Assembly: GCA_944472135.2 (NCBI GenBank)
Contig: OX235262.1
Location: 82,744,903-82,808,902, forward strand
DNA from: Trichobilharzia regenti
Lineage: Eukaryota; Platyhelminthes; Trematoda; Strigeidida; Schistosomatidae
Reading direction: 5' to 3'
Length of the DNA stretch: 64,000 nt
Positions 41,825 to 53,864 of this stretch are shown one piece after another. Every line of letters begins with the position of its first letter. Position 1 is the first letter of the stretch. Both the position numbers and the translations under genes were made by a program. The notes beneath the pieces were generated by a model that was given only the letters and a program-made list of their open reading frames with translations, had not been told where the DNA came from and did not search any database.

Positions 41825-42025
41825 TGTAACGACAGAAGGCAAGAGTCAGGCATCAGATAGTTTCGAAAGGAAATCAACACGTATTTATATATTTTCATGT
41901 ACATTACTATAGCTTGTTCAAGCAAACGAACACACACTTCTGATTGGTTGTTTCTCACAGGAAGTTGACCTTGCACCTGTTTGTGACTGTTCCTTGAATG
42001 TCAGGTCGTCTATATGTCAACTACA
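41825..42025 (-). repeat. Gypsy copy 3 5' LTR
   Basis: About 201 bp, minus-strand TGTAGTTGACATATAGACG to CTGTCGTTACA. Followed on the minus strand by ATCGGTGTCGCTGATTCGG, like the PBS zone of the young gypsy. No matching 3' LTR in the window, so boundaries rest on TG/CA ends and context. Confidence 0.55.
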
Positions 42026-45000
42026 TCTGCCTACGCGAAGTCTGCTGTGGCTGGTTATTGAATCGATCTTGTTGATATTTTCTCATGACCAATATTTGCG
42101 CCAAACTCATTGACGTAAAATACTGTCTACCCCTTTTACCAAATTGCTCTCGCAGGAGTATGACATAATCGCGAGTCGTAGGTTTTCTAAAATTTTATAG
42201 TATAACAGCAGCTGAATATTGGGGATATATATACACTGATTGTCATTATCAGGCCGTATATTTATTGAATTCTACAGTAGTCTTCCAGTTTGCGCGGGAA
42301 AAGTTTATTCGTTTCGTTTTCAACTTGTGTTTTAGGCATACTGTAGCCAACCAATATTGAGGTAATTACTTCATTTACACGGGATTTAAACTGCTTTAGA
42401 TAAGTAAATGTGCCAAGGTGAATCAGTATCGTTAAACGTTCGTATGCTGGGGAGTACCGGTATCGCATGCCGTACTCCCACCGCAAGTATATAAAATAGA
42501 ACACAGGAATATTAAATAAGACGTTTTGTTTCAGTGCAACAGAAATATGTTGGTGTGTATATGTGGACTGAGCACAGCCCGAGATAGAAGTCTCCATTTA
42601 AGAAGTGCCTCCCATAATTCGATGGAAGCTATTCAGTACCCGAACCACCTTACGTTTAAATTTTTCAGGTCAAAGAAACGGACGTCCTCATCCAAAAGCA
42701 TCATGAAAATTACGCACATTTGATGTCATTAACTGATGGTAATTGTGCCATCAGATCACCCTACCGGGATACATTTGTCAACACTTTGTTATTGGTTCGA
42801 GGAAAAATCATTAAGGAGGAAATTGCGCACTAGCTAAGAGTTCCAAGAAACGGCCTCACTACAATGCAGTATCTCTCATTCGCCGATTCTTCCTTTTAGT
42901 GGGAATGAAGCATACGATGAATGTTCGCAATGTTAGCAATTTACGAGGTTCCCACCTTTTGAGAGTCTTACAATAAATTCCAATCTTCCTCCTAATAGTG
43001 GAAATGTCCTCTTACATCTCTGCAGATTTCACTCGAACTGGTTACCTGTAATGAACTTCTGAAATAAGCTTTGTTAATTGGTACTCATTATTGTCACATC
43101 TCGTCACAGTCAGCTCACAAGAAGTACGGAATATTACACTACGTATATGATGAAATTTGACGGAGAAAATATTCTACGTATGGCCACAACTCAAGATATG
43201 CGCTGGGAACCACAGGATTTCAGTCATTGATAATCACTAAAACGGCTAACCAGCGTTCTATGAAAAAAGACTTGCAGCTTTTAAAAATAGGTAAAACACT
43301 GTCAGAGTATTTAAATATTAAATTTATATTTATCACGGCTCTTTGCAGATCACGCACGCCGAAAACCACACGACAGCATACACGATAGTACCTACCTACG
43401 GGAAATCCGAAATCTAGTTGTTCATTACGGTTTTAGCCAATCAAGGACGCGAAACCGTTAGCTAGGTAAATTTAAGACGCGGTAAAGTTGGGCCTCACTC
43501 TTAGCATGCTATTGATGCCCGAATTGATCTCTAGAGAGTTCCCACATCTCGATCACCTCAGTAATGACAGTCGCCAAGCAGTGATCTGAAACAGACAGCA
43601 AAGATTACGTGATCACACAAGCTCCACTTGCCAGTAAGAACAAACGCTCAGGGCTAAATATTGTAACATGCGATCATAATGGAATTGAATGAGAAGGGTA
43701 GAATTTTCCTACTCGTTGTCTTTTGCTCCGTCTTGGGGGACCGGTCCCTGCATGCCGCACAGCCAACCTGAAATTAAACAAGCATGCAGTTTAAACACAG
43801 GAAGGCCGCCTGAAATACCGCGCCTTACAACTCGTGCATATAAATAACAGTTATGGTTGACTCCAGCGGACTATCAACAATTTAATGCAGGTAAACAATC
43901 CCATATGGCTACGTCCGATACTTTCTGCATCGGATACAGTTCGCTCCTGATGCTTTCCTGCGATGATGCTAATGGGAAAATGATACAAATACACTACTCA
44001 CTTTAGATTGATTCACCATCTGACTATAAATGATGAAGAATATGGTACAATCCAGTACGCAGCAAATTGATGTCAAAGGACTTGCTTACAGCTTTATTTT
44101 TCCCCCAGTACTTTTGAACTATCCAATGTAAAACTTAGATTTTCTGCAAGTGCGGTTTCGTTGATTCGAGTTGTGGCTAGTCGTCCAACAACGCGGTAGA
44201 CGCTATTTCGCTGCTTATTTTGCTCTTGTTGGATGAATTTATATGAAAATTATTGTTCGATATTGTTCTTGAGCATTTACTGATTGCTTGTGTGACAGGA
44301 CGCTTAAATACATGGGTCATGCAGTGATTTTTGGCATACCGAATTGGCGGAAACTTCTACTCGATCTCAAATTTGCCTATCAGCTATTGTGCAGTACCTA
44401 TTACTGCTGCGGGAACCAAAGAATATGGTTGGTGTCGAATTCCTGCATCCTCCCGCACTTCTGTGTGTTGTTTTGATAGATGAAAGTCAATGGAATGCAT
44501 AGATACAAGCGAGAATTATTGTTCACAAATGGGCAGAAATTGCAATATGTTTTATGATCACATAACATTCACTGTTTTCTGCCGAAGTTTTTAAGTGAGT
44601 TAAATGCACACTGCAACATTTTAGTAATTTGGTGGATTTGAATACCATCCTCGTGATCAGACTTTTAACTGTATTAATCTCATATGTATTCCTATAACAA
44701 GTCCATGCGTGACCAGATTGTCCAAAATGTGTTGCACCATTTCAGCTTCTATTTGACTTTTTGAATGAGAATGAATAATGTGGATATTTGACTATTTACA
44801 ATGACAAATGATCTGCAAACATTATTGGTCCCGTATCTTTCAGTTGCCTGGTTAATAACGAATTAACTTTCTCCACGACGCAACCTGGTTTACATTTGTG
44901 GAATATACTCTTATACCAATGGAAAAGTATCTATTTGTAATACAACGTCACGATTGTAGCTTATAACATAACTGATCGTATCTGTAAAATAGCTTCCTTA

Positions 45001-45799
45001 TTACCCAATTTGGATATAAATCAAATCAAAAATAAGATTCGGATTTGTACACACCCAAGTTATATTGAGGAATTACTTCAAGCTTTATTTTTTCCCAAGT
45101 ATTTTTAATCCATCCAAAACATACTTGGGTTTTTTGTTAATGCGAAGTTAATATTCCTATATTTCATGATGTGCTCCATTGAATGACTGGTTATCATATT
45201 GTTCCCACAGACCTAAGACAAAAACGCCAGCAACCATGTAACTTAACCACAAACCAAATTTATGAAATTTAAATAATGCTTACCCATGCCTGTATATTTG
45301 GTGTGTCCTACACAAGTAGGAAATAATGTGTATTTTATTAAAACATTATTATTAATTATGATTGCTAATCGTATATGTAATTTATCATATTGATGATGCC
45401 TGTAAACTGGCGTCTCTCATGTACAAAATGAGAATATACTATTATTATTATTTTTCTGTATTTCTTAGTGAGATAAATGGACTGGCTATTTAGCAGAGCA
45501 GCAACCACGTAAATTCCACCCAAATTAAACTCATGCAATTTGAACGACAATTTATGCACGTCTGGACCAGCGTTTTGTTCTCTCATAGACTGGAATAAAT
45601 ACGTTACTTTATACTATAGTGCCATGTCAGTGCACGTACACTGCCGTCTATCGTGTGCAGCATATTTAGGGGCAAAGTTGCTATTATTATTATCATTACG
45701 AGAAGCCCTACGTATCCCAGGCCTTTGTCAAATTATCAGTCATTTCCTCCAACAAGTCTGTCTATTATCACTGACGAAATCTTGATTGTAGATCATCCT
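42026..45799. other. Non-coding region with one dispersed repeat
   Basis: 42230-42370 is a diverged third copy of the repeat seen at 22962 and 37700 (CAGGCCGTATATTTATTGAATT, AGCCAACCAATATTGAGGTAA). Otherwise no convincing coding frame, tandem repeat or RNA gene was seen. Several short open frames lack any protein-like pattern. Confidence 0.5.
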
Positions 45800-46110
45800 A
45801 CAGACCGTGGCCAATCATGAAGACAGGCATGTGTTGGTCACGCGGGAAGGCTCCGAGAGATCTGGACTTCGCGGAAGATTCAAGCTTAATCCGGCACAAA
45901 CTTGAAGATCTACGGGCAAAAACCAACAAGTCAGTGGAAGAAGCAGCAAGGAAGAACTTTCAAAGGAAAATTAGTGGGAAGCCATTCCTTTCATCTACCT
46001 AGGCATCATCTTTTGGACTTTAGGCGGCGTGGATGAAGGTGTCGAAGGCTGGATCGGGAACTTCAGATGAACAATAATTACGCTGAAATCTGTGTAGAAC
46101 TATTTTGCAA
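45800..46110 (+). pseudogene. RTE-like reverse transcriptase scrap
   Basis: The 61-codon frame 45817-46002 contains RDLDFAEDSSLIRHKLEDLRAKTN, recalling the FADD active-site block and following helix of RTE-type LINE RT (here AED). Shifted text just downstream, IYLGIIF and LGGVDEGVEGWIGKL, resembles the YLGS...D..V..RI.KA block. Heavily decayed. An RTE-like LINE fragment is the best reading, with moderate doubt. Confidence 0.5.
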
Positions 46111-47785
46111 TCAGCATGAGGAACAAGATTCGGATTCTTAAAGCTAAGGCATTTCCAACGGGCTTCAGACTTTACCTGACAACTTCTTTCGCTCCCTTCT
46201 GGAGATAGGATGTTCAGAGATGACAAGCAACAGGAACTCCCGGTGACAAACCAATCAAGAAACTACTGCTTGACAAATACGTGTGTTGCATATTGCACAG
46301 GTATTCTCACATACTGCTATCATTAGATCCTATCGAGAGGAAGAAGATTAATATTGTTAGCACCGTCAAGAAAGCGGATATGTTGGATAAGTTCTTTTGA
46401 AGTTCATTTGTGGCGGAACCTTGTTAGAAAATGTGTAAATCATAGCGCGGATACGCCGCTAATATAGCGAATTTCTTCCAGTAGAGTCGTTCAAGTGACC
46501 ACTTCCTGACTTATTCGGTCATATTATTATTATCTGGGGAATTGAATCTCATTTAGAGTACATGGCTTAATACTTAACAGTTATCTAACAGGCGATTTCT
46601 TAGCTACTTGAAATCAATAAAACGACTGTTCGAAATTAGGATAGACGCTGACTACATTACTTGTGGACTTGTTAGTGAGCATTAGATTCCCTATTTATGT
46701 CGATAAAAGTTCGTTCTACTAGCAAGCGTGGATGGTTTGAAGATCGCTGTATAACTATTCCATTACTTGACAAGTGACAGTCACATTTGAATGATTTGTG
46801 TCCCAGTGACCTTTGGTTTGCAGATGCGTAGGTTAGGCTGATACAGGACTAAAGTGCTGCATGACGCCTCTACCTACAAGTTACAAAGTTCGTAACTGTT
46901 GTATTCATTGTCAAATGTGGGTCAGTGAACAATTATTAGCTAGGGAAAGCCTCCCATACAGGTTCACTGTCATGTAACGGATTGTCGTCTTGAATACCCC
47001 ATAGTTTCACTTCTCTGAAAAGTCTGTTGAAACACTCTGAAAAAGATGTAAAATCAACTGGATAGCTAAGACCATGGTTCTAGAAAGTTCAGAATGGTGG
47101 CACTGTCCTGTAGATTCGTTTACAAGTTGGAACAATTTTTGCAGTATGTAGCATCGCAATATAAAATGAGGACCTGCAGTGTTGCAAAAATGGTTCTTCT
47201 AAGGAAAAAGTTGAATTCGCAGTCAAATATTTTTCATATCCTTAGTTAAGGATGACAGAATTCCTTATTAGTCCTCTCTGCAAGTCAACAGGTGACTATT
47301 GAATATTGAAATCCCAGTCGGATGAAAAGCAAACGAGTTACTGTTAACATGAACTAGAATGGTAATTTATTTTATAAATAACTAGAAACATAATGGTATA
47401 TTATCGAATATATTGTTTATGTATATCTCTTCACATGCGATTTCTTGATTTGGGTGCGCTTCACTTGGTTGGTTAACTGCGGAGTTAGTGTGTTTTTATT
47501 TGGAATTGAAGAAAGTAAACACTATTTGTGCATTATCTAGTGACATAAAAAGTTCTTCGCATATTTTTGTGATAATACATAAAACGTTCTGATATCAGGT
47601 AAAACATGCACGATTTATGACATTAATAAACTTGTATGTTCAGTTGTAATTCATCAACAGACCTCTATATGTGATTTTTTGGCATATTTCATGCGTGTCC
47701 ATATTAATTTAGTGTGATATTGTACAGCGACATTTCACACATTTACTTCAATTAGCCTGTATAATTTGTGGACCCTCTTTTTTCA
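46111..47785. other. Non-coding region upstream of possible exon
   Basis: No protein-like frame or repeat recognised. If the exon at 47786 is real, the right end would hold its 5' UTR and promoter; no clear TATA box can be singled out in this AT-rich DNA. Confidence 0.35.
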
Positions 47786-48022
47786 ATGATAACCCCACTG
47801 GGTGATATGGATGAGGAGTTTGACGAAGGTGTAGTTGCAGATCATCATCGGACACATGAAGGAGGTTTCGGCGATCCTACATGTATGCAATACCAGGGTT
47901 TTGACAAGTCTGGTCCGAACTGGGTTAACATGCTCAGGCAACAAGGAGCGTCGGTAGACGAAACTAGCCCTCAAACTACACACCTTAGCCCAGACGTACA
48001 CAGCATATCAGATTTAACTTCT
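47786..48022 (+). CDS. Possible first coding exon of a host gene
   Basis: 79 codons from ATG, ending in phase 0 at a consensus splice donor CT|GTGAGT (48023). The peptide is acidic and non-repetitive (MDEEFDEGVVADHHRTHEGG, NWVNMLRQQG), unlike any transposon protein here and unlike typical random AT-rich frames. The frame is closed by a TAA at 47762-47764 with no AG acceptor between it and the ATG, so it would have to be a first coding exon. No downstream exon could be identified within the window, and no domain is recognised. Confidence 0.4.
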
Positions 48023-49788
48023 GTGAGTTGGCGTAAACGTTTATATTTATAAAGCGGTGACTGTTTTTTACTGTGTTTTAATTTCATGATGTTTTTTTAT
48101 AAATTACCAAGTAGTGGTTGAGTGTTGTCTGTTTTTATGGTTTTGTATCGTGTAAGTATGTGTAGGATTTCTTATCTCAGTAAGGTATAATTACCGAACA
48201 GCCTATATGAGGTCTGAACGTTATTACGTTTTCCATCAGAGAATCTATATATAATTCAAAAGACCTTAAATTATTGAACTGTGTATGAGGCTTAATGGAA
48301 GCTGACAAAAATGATTCAGAAATTTGGAAATCTGATTTATGGATTAGAAAGTGTACTTTTACCTATGGTTAGTGAAATTCCGTAAACAGTGAGAAGTAGG
48401 TCGACTTTCTGCCAATTTCTCAAATATTTTTTAGTTAGTATGATAACTTATGCACTTACCAATAGCTTGCCTTTTTAGGTTCTATAGCGGCTTAGTTTAA
48501 AAGTGTATTGAAGATATTCGTGTTTTGTGTAATTATAATATGACGGTGGAATTACCGAAATGACCTCAATGAAGTCACATTCAGTGTGGTACTAGATAAC
48601 ATCTTAATTATAGTACCTTGAAAGTCACTGGAGCTTATTTATCACCGCTGTTAAATAGCTAACACTATGAATTTTTCATTTCATTCATGGTTTTAGTGAG
48701 GTCCATAGTTTTCGTTAAATTCTACCGTTTGAATTCTAAGAAACAATACGTCCACTTTTCCAATTTAGTATTTTCTGCACTTTCATTTTTCATGCTGGAT
48801 GCCGCTTATTTAGATATGCGTCATCGACAAAAACTGAAAATTCCACACTTTGAGTAACCGAAATCTTGGTTTTATCTCTCTTTGATCATTTTAACTAGCT
48901 GGTTTACTGTATCGAAAACTCTCCTAAATTCGACAAGTCACTTCACATCAAATACACTAACAAGGCCATTATCATAGTTTTGTGTCAGCTCACTTATCTT
49001 GCTAAAATTCACTGAGCTATCGTACTTTCTAACGATGCTTATACTATCGTGTTCCTCAGCCTAGGGTAGATGGGTCATGTTCCAAGTCTACAACTTTTAT
49101 CACTACCGTAAGATTATCTTAATTGACCCAAGTGTAATCTGATGCGTACATATTATCAGTTACCTTTACAAATCGTTACCTACTTTCTTGTATTTGGTAC
49201 GTTATTCGAACAACATTCTTATATCATGTCTAGTCTGTTATTTTGGTGATAACAGTGCAACTAAATTTCGTAATGAACGGAGTACTATATAATCGCAATT
49301 ATTCACAATTCCGTTAAGAGAATATCCAGATGTAAAGATTTTAATTTGGGAAGCCCGTGTAAAATATATCACGGCTTATACGTTGATTTAGGAATGAAGT
49401 CTGTCAATTAAAGTGTATTTCACTTCTGCCTAAGCGGAAATATTTGCTCCATCTTGACGTAAAAATACGGACAAGAAACAGTTATTTTATTAGTTTATCT
49501 CTAGCCAAGAATCCTAGCTCCATTTTATTTTTCTTAAAAATAGCTAGTAAAAATTACGCTACGTGATCGCGTTCACTAAGAATTCTGGTCTGAAATTTGT
49601 ATGATCTTCCTGAAATATCTGGAACCCTGCGAGGTGCTGGTGGTAGTCAAATCTGTTTGAACATTTGGTTTTCAATTAATCTTGCTTCATCTACTTGGTG
49701 TGTCGAACCTGGTTGCATCGTAAGCACTTACACATCAAATATCTCAACCCAGTGCTCGAAAAATGCAGAGTAACTAAGTCGCGTCGTT

Positions 49789-49822
<34 letters not shown>

Positions 49823-51351
49823 CTGAAATGCAGTGTTCACTGAAAAGGTTCCCATTAGTATCAATGACTAATAAGCTATTTCATGTTTTCCATACGATTA
49901 TGGTAAGGAATTGTGCTGCGTTCCTAACAATATTTGTCTCTTCTTTCACCACACCATTCTATACACTCTTATTCTTCTTGGTGAATTTTGTGTTCAGTAA
50001 AGAACTTTTTCAACTAGCTGTTTTCTGGGAGTAATCACGTGCAGTATGTAATAGGTCAGGTTTTAGTATTAAATTTGAAAGTAATATACACAATTTATGT
50101 TGAAATTTATGGGTCATATGTGCATGTGATTATTTACTATTTCTCAATCATACTTTTTTTACTACTAGTTCCGAATTCTAATCAATAGGCTGTACTCTAG
50201 ATTTTTGAATTAAACAGCATACAACAATATGCAAGCATAGATATTTGTTTCATATCATTATTTCAGAGATAAGCAATACCGTAAAGAAAAAATTTCATTT
50301 TCTTTTCAAATCCATTCGCCTGGTTGCGAACAAATATACTACTGAAAATATAAAAACAATACGAGGTAAAAAAGTAAGAAAGATAAGAAAGAGTCACGTA
50401 AATGAAATATATTCATTAGTCTTGTAGCAGTTTTCCACTGTCATATTGGATTAAGTATATCAACCATTAGTTTTGAACTCTGAACCAATAAGTACTGCTA
50501 TCTACCGTACTCCATTCAGGCAGTTATAATACACCAATGCATGCTAGATCAAAATAGCAACCCTCTTTTCTGTAGCACCACAAAATAGCCCCAGCGTGTT
50601 TCAACTACGTCTAGCAATAGCAAGCACCTGACGGGATATAATCTGTTATTTGAAAAAGACTTTCCCCATCGAATGATGATTTCTACTATGTTCAGACATG
50701 TAACAGGGGACTTCAAATTACCAGCACTTAAACCGAGAGCAACTAATTACTTGGAGGTCTTCAATATATTCAACCAAAAGATATCGTATTAAAAGTGCAA
50801 GTCTTTAGTATTCTTACATTGGCATTTTATTCTTGACCTTCTGCATTCTAGCGATCAGTTTTGGGTTAGGACCTAAATTCTTTCCTTCTTAGTAACCTGT
50901 TTACTTTTAGTCTAAGTCTAAACAGCTGACAAGTTTTTTTGATAGTAATTTTGTGTCCTTTAAACGTCTATCACTCACTACTACTCATAGGCATCACTAA
51001 AGTGCAATGAATGTACTTTTATGGCTATTGTTTTTAGATATTTTATTGAACTATTGTAGGCTACTAATTTGGGGGTTGGGGTGAATTTCCTGATTTCTTT
51101 GTATTATATAACCGTCAATGGTCTAGAATGTTTGGACATGCTTGTGTAGAAAGTTTTTTAGTGACGGATGTTACTTTTCATCCTTCGTATTCTGCTGGAA
51201 AGAACTATTTAATTCATTAGCACGTGTCTGTTGCACTTTTTTGAATTTGAGGGATTCTTCTATACATCGTATAAATATTTTGCATAGGTTTGTGCAAGAA
51301 ATAATTTTGGTATTCAAGTATTGGTTTGTAGGGATTTGATTGATTGTTTAC
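48023..51351. other. Non-coding region, possibly intronic
   Basis: No coding pattern recognised. An (AT)15 microsatellite lies at 49791-49820. Would be intron if the exon at 47786 is real. Confidence 0.4.
49791..49820. repeat. (AT)n microsatellite
   Basis: Thirty bases of perfect alternating A and T. Confidence 0.98.
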
Positions 51352-51530
51352 AGGATTTCATCATGAGCTGACATTGGTTAGAGAGCCTAAAAGTATTGGA
51401 CAGCTGTTTCGTCCGAGTCTGGAACTCTTCACTAGTACGCACTCACACTACGGGGTTCGAACCCAGGACACTCTGGTTACAAGGCGAGCTCGTAGATCAT
51501 TAAGTCACTGGGAACCGATGCAATGGCCCG
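51352..51530 (-). repeat. Sm-alpha-like SINE with hammerhead-like core (minus)
   Basis: On the minus strand: tRNA-like head with box A-like CAGTGACTTAATGATCTACG and box B GGTTCGAACCC. Then 51438-51401 reads CTAGTGAAGAGTTCC, loop, GGACGAAAC, which fits a CTGATGA-stem II-GAAAC hammerhead core with substitutions. The 3' part ends in the shared CAGCTCATGATGAAATCCT. Head to head with the next copy. Confidence 0.7.
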
Positions 51531-51579
51531 ATGGAACTATGTCGTGAATTGGAAGAAGTTGGAATCCATCTGCCATTGG

Positions 51580-51763
51580 ACCGGGTTCCAGTGGCTGAAT
51601 AATCTACGAGTTCGCCTTGTAACCAGTAGGCCCTGGGTTCGAACCCTGGTGGTGGGCGCGTACTGATGAAAAGTCCCAAACTGGGACAAACAGCTTTCCA
51701 GCAATCTCAGGTTTTCCAATGTTTCTCTAACCGATGACAGTTCATGATGAAATCCTGTAACCA
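51580..51763 (+). repeat. Sm-alpha-like SINE with hammerhead-like core (plus)
   Basis: Head CCGGGTTCCAGTGGCTGAAT, box B GGGTTCGAACCC. At 51663-51690: CTGATGA, then stem II GTCCC-AAACT-GGGAC, then AAAC where the ribozyme consensus has GAAA. The 3' shared tail is present. Schistosome Sm-alpha repeats are known to combine Pol III boxes with a hammerhead ribozyme; this copy keeps the CUGAUGA but has a mutated GAAA box. Confidence 0.75.
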
Positions 51764-52755
51764 AATAATTTCGATACTAGAAACGCATTATCCTATATTG
51801 ATTTTTATTCAAATGTCTAATCAATTCCACTCATGTATATAAATGAAGTAAAAAGTTGTGTGAGTAGCTTGATTTGAGCTCGAAACGTCATCAGTTAATA
51901 TTAGTGTATAACACTGTGTGACTTATCAGAATAAAATCTTATTCATAATGCAGTTATACTTTACCACAGTGCCCAAGTTTTATAGTTATGTCAGAAATAA
52001 ATTTGCCAAAGTTGCAAAAATTAGTAGCAGTAGTACACAAAGGCAACAAACATAACTAGTGTTCTTACATAAAAATGAAATAAAGTAAATTAAACAATTT
52101 TGTGAGTGTAAAGGCATCAGTGTTTGAGGACCTCAGACAAATAAATACGATCAGACAGGGAATATAAAGATTTTAAGGTGTTGGACGTCAGTAGTGGTGT
52201 ATTTTATCTCTAGTGTATACTATTTTATGATTCTTAATTTCTCTAGTGATAAGTGCATCGTTTGGATTTATTGTTTCTTTGCTATGACGTTAAGAAATAT
52301 TTATGTGGAATCCCTAATAGTATCCAGTGCTTAAGGACAGTTTCACTTAAAGTAAGGCAGCTTATTCGTAGACATTTTTCGTACGTAATCATTTTTGCTT
52401 ATTAGTGGTGAGTTGTAAAACTCTAGTGAATCACTAATGTCTACCTGTGGTTGATGTTTCTTGTTATCTCCATTTCTGGAGTATTTCTATGCTTCGAATA
52501 AAATTTCTAGACTATAATAAATTAAGTTGTGCCATGACATTTCACTTTGTTATATGGTGGGTTAGTTTCAGTTTATAGGTAGTTAATGTGCAGTTGAGTA
52601 TATGGTTATCACTAAATCGTTACTCTGTTTTATTTCATTATTTAATCATTCATACGTTTTTGGGCTTATCAGTCACTGTCTTCCACATGCATGCCAAATT
52701 AGTTCTGTTTGGTCATTTTTATTCCTGTCGACAAGTAATGTTCTCTAAAGTTGAA
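51764..52755. other. Non-coding, with relative of the 143-bp insertion
   Basis: 51903-51995 aligns with 8979-9062 (GTATAACACTGTG, TACCACAGTGC, CAAGTTTTAT blocks). Nothing else recognised. Confidence 0.5.
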
Positions 52756-52945
52756 TTGGTGACACAGCGGTTAGGATGCTTGCTGACTATGCGCATGGTC
52801 TGGGGTTCAATCCCTGGCCGACGTACTCCTTTACCTCGCTAAGCCAGTAGTGAAACTGGTAAAGCGTAAAGGTTGGGCATGAGGCTAGCAACCCCACCCT
52901 GTAAAAATAAACACTGCTACAGAAACTTCAAGCCTCTAGCCTGGA
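52756..52945 (+). repeat. tRNA-headed SINE, body type II
   Basis: Head TTGGTGACACAGCGGTTAGG with B-box GGTTCAATCCC and the type II body GGTTGGGCATGAGGCTAGCA ending CTACAGAAACTTCAAGCC, as at 22617. Confidence 0.75.
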
Positions 52946-53194
52946 GCCCTTTGTTCCACTGGGAACGTGAAGGGAAAAAAAGTTTAATTGAGTTTTTTAA
53001 AAAGGCAAAGAATGACCAAACCCTTAAGTTTATGGCTTGTGATATGAGTTATGTGGGAAAGTATATCTTTCTTGGTCGAAATTCAATGCTTTTATATTTA
53101 AGGTGATATAGCCAAGTATCAGTTACAGTGGCGCAGATTTTGTATACGTATAATATTTCCTTATTTATTTTACTTATTCTTTTGTTTTGAAGAA

Positions 53195-53285
53195 ACTGGC
53201 TTAACGGTCTAGACCCTTGACCACTAAATATTGGAGCACGGGATCGAAACCTGCCCCACCTACTGAGATATAGTCAGTCAGGTAA
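53195..53285 (+). repeat. tRNA-like sequence, possible SINE head
   Basis: CTGGCTTAACGGTCTAGAC and GGGATCGAAACC resemble Pol III A and B boxes at suitable spacing. No acceptor stem pairing is obvious, so it is not called a tRNA gene. Confidence 0.35.
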
Positions 53286-53864
53286 TATTTCCATACCCCA
53301 CACAACAGATGTCTCCCATTGCCAGCTGCATGAAAATATGAGTAGTTGTGGAGTAACACTTCCTTTTTTCTCTAAATTATTTTGTTTTATTGTGTGAAAA
53401 CTGTTTCTTACGCTGCTTTTATTCCCTTACCTTCTCCTTTTACTACCTTATGCACATTATGTCTGGGTGCGTGTTTGTGTATGTATCTGAGCAGTCGTAG
53501 CCATTACGCATTAAATTCAGGTCTCATTTTAATGATACTCCTTTATTGGCCTCAGCTTAAAATCTGGGAGTTTTTGAAATGGATCAAAAACTCGTTTACA
53601 GCGAGTTTCATAAAAAATCAGCGCAGTTTAACTGTCTAACAATTGAAACTGAAGGGCTATGCTAAAAGTGCAATATTGCAGTACATCATAAATTTTGGTA
53701 TTGTCAGAAAATGAAAGTGCAGGGAATAAAGTGTTAAAAAAATAGAAAATAAACGTGGTTACCGGTCTAAATTGTACTTTACTATGTCACTAGTTACTTA
53801 AGGCAAACGAATCTCAATAATTTGTACACAATTAGTAGTTAATTGTATCGTTGCTTTTCATTTA
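53286..53864. other. Non-coding stretch
   Basis: No gene or repeat recognised between the tRNA-like sequence and the RTE-like LINE. Confidence 0.4.

Noticed and set aside
51580..51660. tRNA gene call from A and B boxes
   Set aside because: Similar heads recur with a common non-tRNA body, and no acceptor stem pairing with the 3' side is evident; these are SINE heads.
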